Shown: piece by piece, positions 51,710 to 60,831 of the stretch
How positions within the stretch are numbered: the first letter of the stretch is position 1
Layout: each line of letters opens with the position of its first letter
Source of the DNA: Prosthecochloris marina
GTDB taxonomy: Bacteria > Bacteroidota > Chlorobiia > Chlorobiales > Chlorobiaceae
Direction: 5' to 3'
NCBI RefSeq assembly: GCF_003182595.1
Contig: NZ_PDNZ01000008.1
Location: forward strand, 47,823-111,822
DNA length: 64,000 nucleotides
Program-made: the position numbers and the translations under genes
Notes under the pieces: generated by a model
The model's database searches: none
What the model was told of the DNA's origin: nothing
Seen by the model: only the letters and a program-made list of their open reading frames with translations

Positions 51710-52297
51710 ATGACGCGGATTAAAAGCATCCTCATCGCACTCGTACTTCTTACAACACTTTCTTCACCAGCACTTGCAGCAAGCACCAGCGGCACCACCA
51801 ATGTTTCGGTCAGAGTGCCAGAATTTATCGTCCTGCACTATTATTCAGGCATTACCCTGAACTTCAATGCGCCGACAGCGGAGGCGATTGACGAAGGCAG
51901 CAACAGCTTTGATGCAGACTGGAGTGGCAATACCAGCGGAAATGGTCTCGATGCCAATGACCTGATGACGGCTTCACTCGAACTCGACGGAACAAAAACA
52001 ACCGTAAGACTGAACAATGTATGGGCAGTCAGAGGTTTTTCGACAAGTGGCAATGCAAGAGTGGACGTTACGACTCCTTCGGACAAATTGCAGAATGGTT
52101 CTTCTGAAATCAAGATGTCAAATGTCAAGGTAAGTGACGATGCACAGAACGGTTCGACAATTACCATAAAGCTGAATGGCATCTCGAAGAACAGAGCTAC
52201 CACGGGTAACATCGAAATGGATCTCGATTTCTCGAATACCACCCGTTCAGGCAGCCATACCGGTGGAGAGTATACCATCACTGCCACAACCATTTAG
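51710..52297 (+). CDS. Secreted beta-rich protein of unknown family
   Basis: A 195-residue protein with a clear signal peptide (IALVLLTTLSSPALAA). The mature part is rich in Ser, Thr, Asn and Gly, with alternating strands and no cysteine: VSVRVPEFIVLHYYSGITLN near the start and GGEYTITATTI at the very C-terminus. This looks like an Ig-like or pilin-like beta sandwich, but I do not recognise a family. It is probably extracellular or surface-exposed. Its ribosome site lies in a hairpin, and a strong hairpin follows the gene. Confidence 0.8.
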   Translation: MTRIKSILIALVLLTTLSSPALAASTSGTTNVSVRVPEFIVLHYYSGITLNFNAPTAEAIDEGSNSFDADWSGNTSGNGLDANDLMTASLELDGTKTTVRLNNVWAVRGFSTSGNARVDVTTPSDKLQNGSSEIKMSNVKVSDDAQNGSTITIKLNGISKNRATTGNIEMDLDFSNTTRSGSHTGGEYTITATTI

Positions 52298-52336
52298 CTG
52301 TCCTCCCTAAACTGTCTCGTGTGTCACTGACCACGG

Positions 52337-52353
52337 CCCCGACTCTGTCGGGG
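52337..52353. terminator. Hairpin between convergent genes, possible bidirectional terminator
   Basis: CCCCGAC (52337-52343) and GTCGGGG (52347-52353) form a perfect seven-base-pair stem over a TCT loop, 40 bases after the secreted-protein gene. The T tract after it is short (TTTT at 52360-52363). Confidence 0.6.
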
Positions 52354-52474
52354 TCGGAATTTTCGTGTCCCAGGTTATTTCCTGTTGAAATAAGGGTCAC
52401 AGGGCGAAGGCGTGATGGTGACGAACCGCGAAGTGATGAAAGCGGGCTCGGGACAGTTGATTTTTCTTTGACGG

Positions 52475-53938
52475 TCAACTCATGCGAAACCCGGGAGGTG
52501 CTTTTGGGCAGTTCGGCGAAGGAGTGTAGAGGTTTTGGTACGTGAAAAAAGCATCACGAAAGCAACGGCCGTATACCGCATGGCATTCGTCGAATTCATC
52601 ACACGTTTCACACTCGGTTCCTTTAAACAACTCTTTTGAAGGATGAACAAACGCATCGATTTCAGGAGAGTTCCAGACTTCCGTGATAGTTTGCTCCCGG
52701 AGTGAACCGACAACAAAAGGTGCTCTTTGCGGGACCTGCTCACATAAAACAACATCGCCGTTGGGTGTAATGACCATACAGGATTTACCGCCTGAACAGT
52801 AAGCTCTGTCTTTCCAGTCGGCTGTCTTTTCTTCCCGGTCAGGGACGGAAAAGTCACGTATTGCAGCATTTGCCCGAAGATCGTCCCATCCCAAATCACT
52901 GCCGATTCGCGAAACCTGTTCATTGACCCACCGGATTTGCTTCTCATTGAGAAACAGTGATTCGTCATGCCGGTAGAAAGATCTTGCATAATTGGTTATA
53001 CTTGAACGTTTTACGCCCAAATCGTGAAGTTTGTGTACAAGATCGGGTACCTCACGGTAGTTTAGAGGAGTGCAAACCGTGTTTGTTCTGACGTAAAAGC
53101 CTTGTTCGACAAGGTTTTTTATCGAGGCAAATGCACGGTTTGCGTAATCCGGACAACCGACGAGCTCATCGATAACGGAGCTTGTGCCATCGACGCTTAT
53201 TTGTATCGTTACAAGCTCTTTCATCCCTATATCGTGAAACCGGGACGCTTGCTCTTTGGATACAAAAGACTTGGTTGGTAAAAGGAATTTCATGCCGTAG
53301 AGTGCCATTCTTTCGAACAGCAGGTCAATTCCAGGGTAAATGAGCGGGTCACCCCCACTGAAGGTATGGGCGACTATTTCAAGAGATGCAGCTTCGTCAA
53401 TGATTTCGAACCATTTAGCAAGGGGAAGCATTTTGTTGGGCAGAGGGCCGATTTTCTCGGCATAACAATACCTGCAACTGACGTCACAGTTGTTGGTGGG
53501 CATGAGAATGAGCGTTAGCGGGGCTTCGAGTTTCGCTCCTTGTGGAATATCAGTGAGGGAGTTGCCTTTGAGTTTTTCAAGAAACTTCAGGGTTGAATAT
53601 GTCGAAAAAGAGTTTTGTCCGTTACCGGGAATATAATGGTAAAGGTACTCCTTGCCGGCTTCGCTGTTGGAATGTGAGATGAGAAATGCGAGCAGTTCTT
53701 TTGCCTTTTCGTTCTCGAGTCCTAAAAGCGATTCGAGTTCCTGAGCGACTTCGTGATTGGTACGTCTGCCGTCAAAAAGTGTCAAAGCGACTCCCCCGAC
53801 GGCAGGCATACTTCTCCAACTCGACGCATCTTCTGCATCAAACGGATAGATGATGCAGTTATAAGCATTGGGTCTGATGCGATATTCAGGTGATAGGACA
53901 AGAATGTCGTTATCTCTGAATTCGGTTGCTGCTACCAT
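52475..53938 (-). CDS. Radical SAM/SPASM peptide-modifying enzyme with PqqD-like N-terminus
   Basis: A 487-residue protein. Residues 1-95 look like a PqqD-type precursor-recognition domain (WRSMPAVGGVALTLFDGRRT, then HEVAQELESLLGL). The radical SAM core begins at residue 141, with the cluster motif CDVSCRYCYAEK (Cys151, 155, 158) and AHTFSGGDPLIYPGIDLL (GGDP). A SPASM region with Cys381, 387, 399, 443, 446, 452, 459 and 477 would hold two auxiliary clusters (CSGGKSCMVITPNGDVVLCE; CETCDEFDECH). Such enzymes install thioether or C-C crosslinks in peptides. It lies 12 bases after the Cys-rich precursor-like gene and is the obvious partner. Confidence 0.93.
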   Translation of the reverse strand: MVAATEFRDNDILVLSPEYRIRPNAYNCIIYPFDAEDASSWRSMPAVGGVALTLFDGRRTNHEVAQELESLLGLENEKAKELLAFLISHSNSEAGKEYLYHYIPGNGQNSFSTYSTLKFLEKLKGNSLTDIPQGAKLEAPLTLILMPTNNCDVSCRYCYAEKIGPLPNKMLPLAKWFEIIDEAASLEIVAHTFSGGDPLIYPGIDLLFERMALYGMKFLLPTKSFVSKEQASRFHDIGMKELVTIQISVDGTSSVIDELVGCPDYANRAFASIKNLVEQGFYVRTNTVCTPLNYREVPDLVHKLHDLGVKRSSITNYARSFYRHDESLFLNEKQIRWVNEQVSRIGSDLGWDDLRANAAIRDFSVPDREEKTADWKDRAYCSGGKSCMVITPNGDVVLCEQVPQRAPFVVGSLREQTITEVWNSPEIDAFVHPSKELFKGTECETCDEFDECHAVYGRCFRDAFFTYQNLYTPSPNCPKAPPGFRMS

Positions 53939-53950
53939 AACAAGGACTTT

Positions 53951-54355
53951 TTACAACAGCGGGACGTTTCCGACCAACTGTTCTTTAACGCACATATAGC
54001 AGGTGGTGCAACCTGTCAGGCAGACTCCGCCTCCGCATCCGCCACGGGTCGTCAGCTTTGCATTTTGAAGGATCGCCTCACTTTCGGTTTTGAGCGATTT
54101 GCTTCTGGCAAGCTCTCTTGCTTTTGTAAGATCTTCCCGGGTCTGTTCCTGACCGACAAGAACCTGGATTCGCAATTTTTCATTTTCCTTGTTGAGGACC
54201 TCTTTCTCGATAACATCGTGGGCCTTGTCTTTTTCAGCAGGGTTTGTTTCGATTGTTTTTGCCTCATCGAGCTCTCGTTCGAGATTGCCGATTTCGTCAT
54301 CGATTTCAACGAGTCGGGAAAGCAGTACCTCTTTTTCCTGATTTGTCGCGCCCAT
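53951..54355 (-). CDS. Putative RiPP precursor: long coiled-coil-like leader, Cys/Gly-rich tail
   Basis: A 134-residue protein. The start at 54355 is clear (AGGAGG six bases upstream); a longer frame lacks this support. Residues 1-100 are highly charged and helical (VLLSRLVEIDDEIGNLEREL; LRIQVLVGQEQTREDLTKAR), without cysteine. The tail at residues 105-122 is CGGGVCLTGCTTCYMC with its flanking Gly: five cysteines at 107, 112, 116, 119 and 122. It ends VKEQLVGNVPLL. Next to a radical SAM/SPASM enzyme this is the layout of a modified-peptide precursor. The alternative, a Cys-rich metal-binding chaperone of the enzyme, cannot be excluded. Confidence 0.75.
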   Translation of the reverse strand: MGATNQEKEVLLSRLVEIDDEIGNLERELDEAKTIETNPAEKDKAHDVIEKEVLNKENEKLRIQVLVGQEQTREDLTKARELARSKSLKTESEAILQNAKLTTRGGCGGGVCLTGCTTCYMCVKEQLVGNVPLL

Positions 54356-54939
54356 GATTGGCCTCCTGGTGTTTTTTTGTTGACGAGCAAGTAAGCGTTT
54401 TGTCGAAAGAAAAAACAAGCTCTTAACTAACATAAAAAAAATGAATTATATCTTTTTTGCGGTTTACGGCAAAACAACGTCATCACAATCATTTTTCAAA
54501 GTATTGGCATTGTATAGCGAGATTATTTGTGGTTTGAACTCGCATAACGAAGGGGTGTTTCACTTTGCTTCAAGACCATGTCCTGCAAAAGGAAGAATGC
54601 CTGGTATTGTTGAGGCGGCGGTAATTTTGGGGTAGCGATGAACCGGAGGTGAAAGAGTATTGTTATCGAACGCTATATTGACAAATACAATAGCTTTGAC
54701 GCTTATAAAATGGTTGCACCGGCTCAACCTGAAATCGTTTGAAAGTGTATTTGGGAAAACTGAACGCTGTAGTTTACGGAACCGGCCGGTTCCGTAAAAA
54801 GTCAGTGAAGCGGTTTTTACGGAGTACTTTTCAAACAGATTGACAGGTGGTGTTACAGCCTAAAAGGTGTTCGGCGTTCGAGTTCAGGGAAAACACGATT
54901 TTTGGCATAACGGATTTTGTCAGAACAAGGGGGTGATTT
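54356..54939. other. Intergenic region between the RiPP-like cassette and the DUF6713 gene
   Basis: A 584-base gap between divergent genes. It contains a 26-base perfect palindrome (next entry). A short frame at 54441-54635 on the plus strand has no recognisable features and is not called. The promoters of both flanking genes must lie here. Confidence 0.45.
54773..54798. promoter_or_regulatory. Perfect 26-base palindrome, possible operator
   Basis: The left half TTTACGGAACCGG (54773-54785) is followed directly by its reverse complement. A related half-site, TTTTACGGA, occurs at 54815-54823. No T tract follows, so a terminator is unlikely. A dimeric regulator binding between the divergent genes is a reasonable guess. 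Confidence 0.55.
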
Positions 54940-55314
54940 TTGATAGAAGATCTTGTTTTCTACACAGGGCTGTCGTTTCTGATTGCGCATGAACTCGATG
55001 CCGTTAACCGTCATGAATGGAAAATGTTTCCGGGCCTTTCAGGGCTTGCCGACCGAAAAGGGTATCGGCTGTTTGTGCTGCTTCATGTCCCTCTGCTCGT
55101 AGTGATTTTCTGGCTCATGTTCCATCCAGATAGAGGGGTGCGTTATGCGTTTCAGGCAATTATGGATGTGTTTTTCATTGTTCATGCGGGGTTGCACTAT
55201 CTTTTGAGAAGACATGAGCACAACGGGTTCACGAAAAGGTTTTCGTTACTTCTCATCGGGCTCTGTTCGCTGGCAGGGGCGGTACATCTGATGCTTCTTT
55301 TTGCAGGAGTTTGA
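54940..55314 (+). CDS. DUF6713-like small membrane protein
   Basis: A 124-residue protein with four hydrophobic segments. The N-terminal LVFYTGLSFLIAHELDAVNR and HEWKMFPGLSGLADRKGY, then FVLLHVPLLVVIFWLMF, match the DUF6713 pattern as I know it. Function is unknown. The start appears to be TTG at 54940, with AAGGGGG upstream. It has no operon partner. Confidence 0.65.
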   Translation: MIEDLVFYTGLSFLIAHELDAVNRHEWKMFPGLSGLADRKGYRLFVLLHVPLLVVIFWLMFHPDRGVRYAFQAIMDVFFIVHAGLHYLLRRHEHNGFTKRFSLLLIGLCSLAGAVHLMLLFAGV

Positions 55315-55343
55315 CGTTGTGGTGATATATCGGTGAGCTGCAG

Positions 55344-55385
55344 AGCCTGGTCTCCCCCGACCAGGCTGGGTTGCGTGATCGGGGG
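55344..55385. terminator. Overlapping alternative hairpins between convergent genes
   Basis: AGCCTGGTC (55344-55352) pairs perfectly with GACCAGGCT (55359-55367). A competing stem CCCCCGA (55354-55360) with TCGGGGG (55379-55385) shares the loop and part of the first 3' arm, so the two exclude one another. There is no T tract. Confidence 0.5.
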
Positions 55386-55395
55386 AAGTGCACGT

Positions 55396-55944
55396 TCAGG
55401 CGGCTTTAATGTTAAGCGCTCCTTTAACCATTTCCGCAATTGATTGCAGGTCCGACTCATTGGGTCGGCCAGTGATATTTCCCAGTTTCCCTTTTTTGGA
55501 AAAATCCAGATATGCTCCATGGAACTCCCCGACGATATACCATTCTCCTGCGAGTTCAAAGCCGAGATGATCGAAAAGTTGCCCCATATATTTTACGGTC
55601 GGAATGGCTTCGTTCGCTCCGGTGTGGGTTCCACCGTAGGTGCAGTATACCACTGCTTGTTTGGTACGCCTTCTTTCAGCAGGTTGCTGAATCAAACCAT
55701 TCAGCCTGTACTGTTTGGCCAGCTTACTGAAAAGGGTCATCACCGGTTTTCCAGGCAGCCATTCATAAACGCCTGATCCTGCAAAAACAAGATCATAGGC
55801 GAGAACATCGATGCCGGGTTCCATCCCCGGTTTGATTCTGACAGTGTCGACGGAATGGTTTTGCTGAACGGCGGTTTCCTCGATGGCTTTCGCTACCCGT
55901 GTTGTGTTTCCCGTAGACGAGTAATAGAGATTCAGGATATTCAT
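55396..55944 (-). CDS. Flavodoxin family protein
   Basis: A 182-residue protein. The N-terminal ILNLYYSSTGNTTRVAKAIE is a flavodoxin FMN-phosphate loop (SSTGNT). LVFAGSGVYEWLPGKP and VYCTYGGTHTG are the other FMN-contacting loops. The start at 55944 gives the usual flavodoxin N-terminus; a longer frame to 56163 overlaps the upstream regulator gene. It follows the XRE-cupin regulator by 43 bases, so that protein probably controls it. Confidence 0.88.
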   Translation of the reverse strand: MNILNLYYSSTGNTTRVAKAIEETAVQQNHSVDTVRIKPGMEPGIDVLAYDLVFAGSGVYEWLPGKPVMTLFSKLAKQYRLNGLIQQPAERRRTKQAVVYCTYGGTHTGANEAIPTVKYMGQLFDHLGFELAGEWYIVGEFHGAYLDFSKKGKLGNITGRPNESDLQSIAEMVKGALNIKAA

Positions 55945-55987
55945 GGTTTTTATTGTTATAAGGTGTTGGAAAAAATTTTTTTCATTT

Positions 55988-56506
55988 CTATACGTTACGG
56001 GTATGGATGAGTAAGAAATTCGCATCTTCCCCGATGGAAAAACTATGTTCATGCATTGCATGAAATGTTGCAGCCGAACCTGATGCCAGATGCAAAGACT
56101 GTTCTCCCACCTGAACCGTAAGCTGTCCTGACAGGACGATGCATGTCTCCATAGTGTCTTCATGCAAATTATGTTCGAATATGGTTTTGCTGCCTTTGAC
56201 GGCTTTCAAGAGGTACATTTCCTGATTTCTGAAAAAGAAGCGTGTTCCTGAACAACCGTCTTGAGAGTAGGGTTCGGTTCGTGCTTCTTCTATGCGCCCC
56301 CCTTCGGCCAATCGGATTAAATCACCGGCGCTGAGTTGAAACACGCTGGCTAACGCCTCTATTGTTTGTACTCTGGGGTTGTCGAATCCGGCTTCGATTT
56401 TCGCGATAGTTGCGCGTGTGACATTTGCTTCGCTGGCGAGCTGTTCGGCGGTCATTTTCCGTTTTTGGCGTAGCGTTTTGAGGACTGAAAAATCGAGCTG
56501 TTTCAT
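55988..56506 (-). CDS. XRE-family regulator with C-terminal cupin domain
   Basis: A 172-residue protein. The helix-turn-helix, residues about 5-60, is LKTLRQKRKMTAEQLASEAN with VTRATIAKIEAG. The C-terminal cupin barrel has IFEHNLHEDTMETCIVLSGQ and HEHSFSIGEDANFLLI. I chose the ATG at 56506; a GTG at 56548 is possible. Such proteins sense a small molecule with the cupin. It sits upstream of the flavodoxin gene on the same strand. Confidence 0.88.
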   Translation of the reverse strand: MKQLDFSVLKTLRQKRKMTAEQLASEANVTRATIAKIEAGFDNPRVQTIEALASVFQLSAGDLIRLAEGGRIEEARTEPYSQDGCSGTRFFFRNQEMYLLKAVKGSKTIFEHNLHEDTMETCIVLSGQLTVQVGEQSLHLASGSAATFHAMHEHSFSIGEDANFLLIHTRNV

Positions 56507-56761
56507 TGTGCCTGTAATTCTTTGTGTATCGTTATGTATAATATGCACACTTTAGTAGACATAATGCAAACAATAATTATCATTTTGTATGCAATAATTG
56601 TTTTCAAGTGCGAATGCGGTATCGCTATGGTTCATCACCGCAGAGGAGGTGAACCGTGGTGTCACTTGAAATTACTCAGTGGCAAAGTATCGTGAAGCTA
56701 TTGATGAGCTGTTGATATGAAGGCAGGGAAGAACGGCACGATGACTGTGATGCGTAATAAG

Positions 56762-57067
56762 CTAACCGGTCTGGATCTCGGTTTTGAGATCGATCTCTTC
56801 GAGAATAGAGCTGACTTTCAGGCAGGCGGGCAGTGTTCCGGCGTAGACGATGGAACTCCCTTTGGTATGGACTTCCCAAGTATGCTTTTCAGCCTTTGAT
56901 CTTGTGCACTGAATTGCTTTGATGATCTGAAAAATCACTTCATCAAACGTGTGTACGTCGTCGTTGAAAAGGACTACCCTGTACGCATCGAGGGTATCGC
57001 TGAGGGTTTCCTGCTGAGCGACTTCTGTTTGCTCGCTACTGTGGGAGGCCTCCCAGAGATTATACAT
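56762..57067 (-). CDS. clpS: ATP-dependent Clp protease adaptor ClpS
   Basis: A 101-residue ClpS. The core is [20 protein letters not shown], then [18 protein letters not shown] and a C-terminal helix. The DD and downstream hydrophobic pocket bind N-degron residues and hand substrates to ClpA. The N-terminal about 25 residues are Ser/Gln/Glu-rich. No clpA gene is adjacent. Confidence 0.93.
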   Translation of the reverse strand: MYNLWEASHSSEQTEVAQQETLSDTLDAYRVVLFNDDVHTFDEVIFQIIKAIQCTRSKAEKHTWEVHTKGSSIVYAGTLPACLKVSSILEEIDLKTEIQTG

Positions 57068-57188
57068 GGCATCTGAATCTAAGCATGGAACAATATGACG
57101 CAGCGTATGTAAAAAATGTAATAAAATCAGAATAGATCATAAAGAGCTGTAATGAAACCCGGCACGGAAAATATCAAATACCTTTTTT

Positions 57189-58142
57189 TCAGGAGCTTGA
57201 AACAGCGGGTTCCATGCAGATCGAAAGCTGTTCTTCACCGGCAAGCAGTGTGCAGTCTGCACCAACAGGGACAGTCAGAAAATCGTCGATGTGCCCGTAA
57301 GAAAGCCCTGCGACAACTGGAATATGAGGTGCCATTTTATCGGTATAGTAGCTGAGAATATCAAGAAGAGGATGTTCCCGGTCGAACGCCATGGCTTCAC
57401 GCCTGAACTGTCCGAACAAAAGTCCGGAGCATCTCTGCAGGAGGCCTGCATTGTAAAAATGTGAAAGGAGGCGGTCTATTCGGTAGGGCTCTTCGTTAAT
57501 GTCTTCGATGAGCATCAGAGATTCCTTCATTTGCGGAAGGTAAGGCGTCCCGACAAGACAGGAAAGAACGGTAAGGTTGCCTGCGAGCAGTGTGCCCGAC
57601 GCAGAGCCTTTTTTGTAGATGCGGACCGGGTGACTCGGGTGGTTGATGATCTGGTGGGTTGTCGAAGTCGATTCCAGTACCTTCCAGAAATTCTCTTCCG
57701 TATAAGGGCTGGGGCTATGTAGTTCGGTTGCAAGCATCGGTCCTGAAAACGTTATCAGGCCTGTTTTTGCATAGAGCGCTATTGAAAGAGCGGTGATATC
57801 GGAATACCCTGCGAGAATTTTCGGGTTTTGTGCAATGAGGCCGTAGTCAAGTTTTTCCAGCAGTCTTGTCGCACCCGAACCGCCTCTGAGGCAGAAAATT
57901 GCCTTGACCGATCTGTCGGCGAACATCTCATGAAGATCATGACGTTTTCGGCGGTCGAGTTCCCGACGGTGTTCTCCCTGACAGTTAAAGTGACTGGCAG
58001 GCTTGACGCGGTAACCGAGTTTTTCGAGATAAGTGACGGCCTGACCGATTTTTTCATGGTCGGGAGAGGGCGAGGAGGGTGAAATAAGCCCTATGGTGTC
58101 TCCGTGACGAAGAGCTTTGGGAATCAACTTGTGCATGTGCAT
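57189..58142 (-). CDS. ldcA: LD-carboxypeptidase (peptidase family S66)
   Basis: A 317-residue protein. [19 protein letters not shown] and [15 protein letters not shown] are the S66 N-terminal signatures. The nucleophile region is [20 protein letters not shown], and [13 protein letters not shown] follows. The C-terminal half has [20 protein letters not shown] and [20 protein letters not shown] (catalytic Glu and His). It trims the terminal D-Ala from murein tetrapeptides for recycling, as seen in family members. Start is ATG at 58142 or the ATG six bases later. Confidence 0.92.
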   Translation of the reverse strand: MHMHKLIPKALRHGDTIGLISPSSPSPDHEKIGQAVTYLEKLGYRVKPASHFNCQGEHRRELDRRKRHDLHEMFADRSVKAIFCLRGGSGATRLLEKLDYGLIAQNPKILAGYSDITALSIALYAKTGLITFSGPMLATELHSPSPYTEENFWKVLESTSTTHQIINHPSHPVRIYKKGSASGTLLAGNLTVLSCLVGTPYLPQMKESLMLIEDINEEPYRIDRLLSHFYNAGLLQRCSGLLFGQFRREAMAFDREHPLLDILSYYTDKMAPHIPVVAGLSYGHIDDFLTVPVGADCTLLAGEEQLSICMEPAVSSS

Positions 58143-58148
58143 AAGCAA

Positions 58149-58191
58149 AAAACATCAGTGATACGAGTGAAGTACGTCTCACTGATGTTTT
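58149..58191 (-). terminator. Rho-independent terminator of atpDC
   Basis: Read on the minus strand, AAAACATCAGTGA (58191-58179) pairs over 13 bases with TCACTGATGTTTT (58161-58149), continued by more T (TTTTTT). This is 39 bases downstream of the atpC stop. Confidence 0.85.
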
Positions 58192-58230
58192 AACAAAACG
58201 AGTTTCGTTTCCTCTTTCTTTTGCGTTGCT

Positions 58231-58497
58231 TCAGGAAATATCTTCCGCGAGCAGAATGGCTTTGTTGTCGCTGATTTCAAAAAAACCGTCGGCTATGGTG
58301 AATGTCTTTTCACCACTGCCGGGAAGCTCGAGCTTTACCTTACCGCCTTTTAGTGCGGCAACGAGCGGTGCATGGTTTTTGAGAACCTGAAACAACCCGT
58401 CCTGCCCGGGAGCCAGAATACTGGTCACTTCCCCTGCAAAAAACTGTTTTTGAGGAGTAACGATCTCTATTGCAAAGGCTTTATCGGAACCTGCCAT
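58231..58497 (-). CDS. atpC: ATP synthase epsilon subunit
   Basis: An 88-residue epsilon subunit: [40 protein letters not shown], and [20 protein letters not shown]. It contains the N-terminal beta-sandwich domain only; the C-terminal helical hairpin present in longer epsilons is missing, which is usual in Chlorobi. It lies 15 bases after atpD, in a separate two-gene cluster from the rest of the F1 subunits. Confidence 0.95.
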   Translation of the reverse strand: MAGSDKAFAIEIVTPQKQFFAGEVTSILAPGQDGLFQVLKNHAPLVAALKGGKVKLELPGSGEKTFTIADGFFEISDNKAILLAEDIS

Positions 58498-58512
58498 GAT
58501 AATCAGATAAAG

Positions 58513-59934
<1,422 letters not shown>

Positions 59935-59995
59935 TCAAAACTTTTTACTACACGCCCATGTTTTTTCATCCGTGGACCGAGTTTTTTCAGGTTCG

Positions 59996-60068
59996 AGCCA
60001 CCTGCGGGATTTGAACCCACGACCTACTGTTTACGAAACAGTTGCTCTACCAACTGAGCTAAGGTGGC
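59996..60068 (-). tRNA. tRNA-Thr (anticodon CGT)
   Basis: A 73-base cloverleaf on the minus strand. Acceptor stem GCCACCT/AGGTGGC, D arm GCTCAGTTGGTAGAGC, anticodon stem ACTGT/ACAGT with loop TTCGTAA (anticodon CGT), and T arm GTGGG/CCCGC with loop TTCAAAT. The variable loop is AGGTC. The 3' CCA is not encoded. Confidence 0.95.
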
Positions 60069-60234
60069 GCCTAAAAAAAATATGGTTCTGAATATACTTT
60101 ATTTATCGTATAAACGCAAAGATTATGGACTCTGTTCGAAGGACTATAAATAAAGGGAAGAATTGTATATTTTCAAACGAAATCATGAGCCTGTTTTTTA
60201 TTAATCAATTTTGAATATAAACACCATCACACAT

Positions 60235-60783
60235 ATGAGTTTTTTTAAAATTGCAACCATGCTCTGCTTGTCTGTGGTTATGTTCGCATGCCAGCCTGAG
60301 CAGGCGGAAACAGCGAAGCCTCAGTCGGAAGGTTCGGAGGCGACAAAAAATATTACTGCTCCTGTTTTTGTCGGTACAACGCTCGATGGACGGACGGTTT
60401 CGTCGGCGAGCCTTGCCGGCAAAGCATACATTGTAAACTTTTTTGCATCATGGTGTCCTCCCTGCCGTGCCGAGATGCCCGACATGGTTGCCCTGCAAAG
60501 TGAGTATGAGCAAAACGGCTTCACATTCGTCGGCATCACTGTCGACGAGGATCTTTCCAAAGCAAGGGCGTTTGTCAGTGATTACGGGATTAACTTTCCC
60601 GTTGTCGTGGCTGATCAGCAGATTCTCGATACATACAGCAGCTATGTTGAGGGAGGGTTGCGTGCTATTCCGACATCATTTGTTGTCGGGGCGGATGGTT
60701 CCCTTCAGTCCGTACTTCTTGGCCCTCAAAGTAAAATGGCTTTTGACAACCTTATCCGTGAAGCCATTAATGCCGGTGGATGA
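60235..60783 (+). CDS. TlpA/ResA-like thiol-disulfide lipoprotein
   Basis: A 182-residue exported thioredoxin-fold protein. The signal sequence (MLCLSVVMFAC) has a lipobox-like end at a Cys near residue 20, so it may be a lipoprotein. The redox site is NFFASWCPPCRAEMPDMVAL, with the TlpA-type FTFVGITVDEDLSKARAF and the cis-Pro loop AIPTSFVVG. A role in cytochrome c maturation or other periplasmic thiol reduction is likely. I chose the ATG at 60235 since it gives a standard signal peptide. Confidence 0.87.
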   Translation: MSFFKIATMLCLSVVMFACQPEQAETAKPQSEGSEATKNITAPVFVGTTLDGRTVSSASLAGKAYIVNFFASWCPPCRAEMPDMVALQSEYEQNGFTFVGITVDEDLSKARAFVSDYGINFPVVVADQQILDTYSSYVEGGLRAIPTSFVVGADGSLQSVLLGPQSKMAFDNLIREAINAGG

Positions 60784-60831
60784 TAACGCTTATAACATTT
60801 CTTTATTAACCATTCAGTAAACAGGATAACC

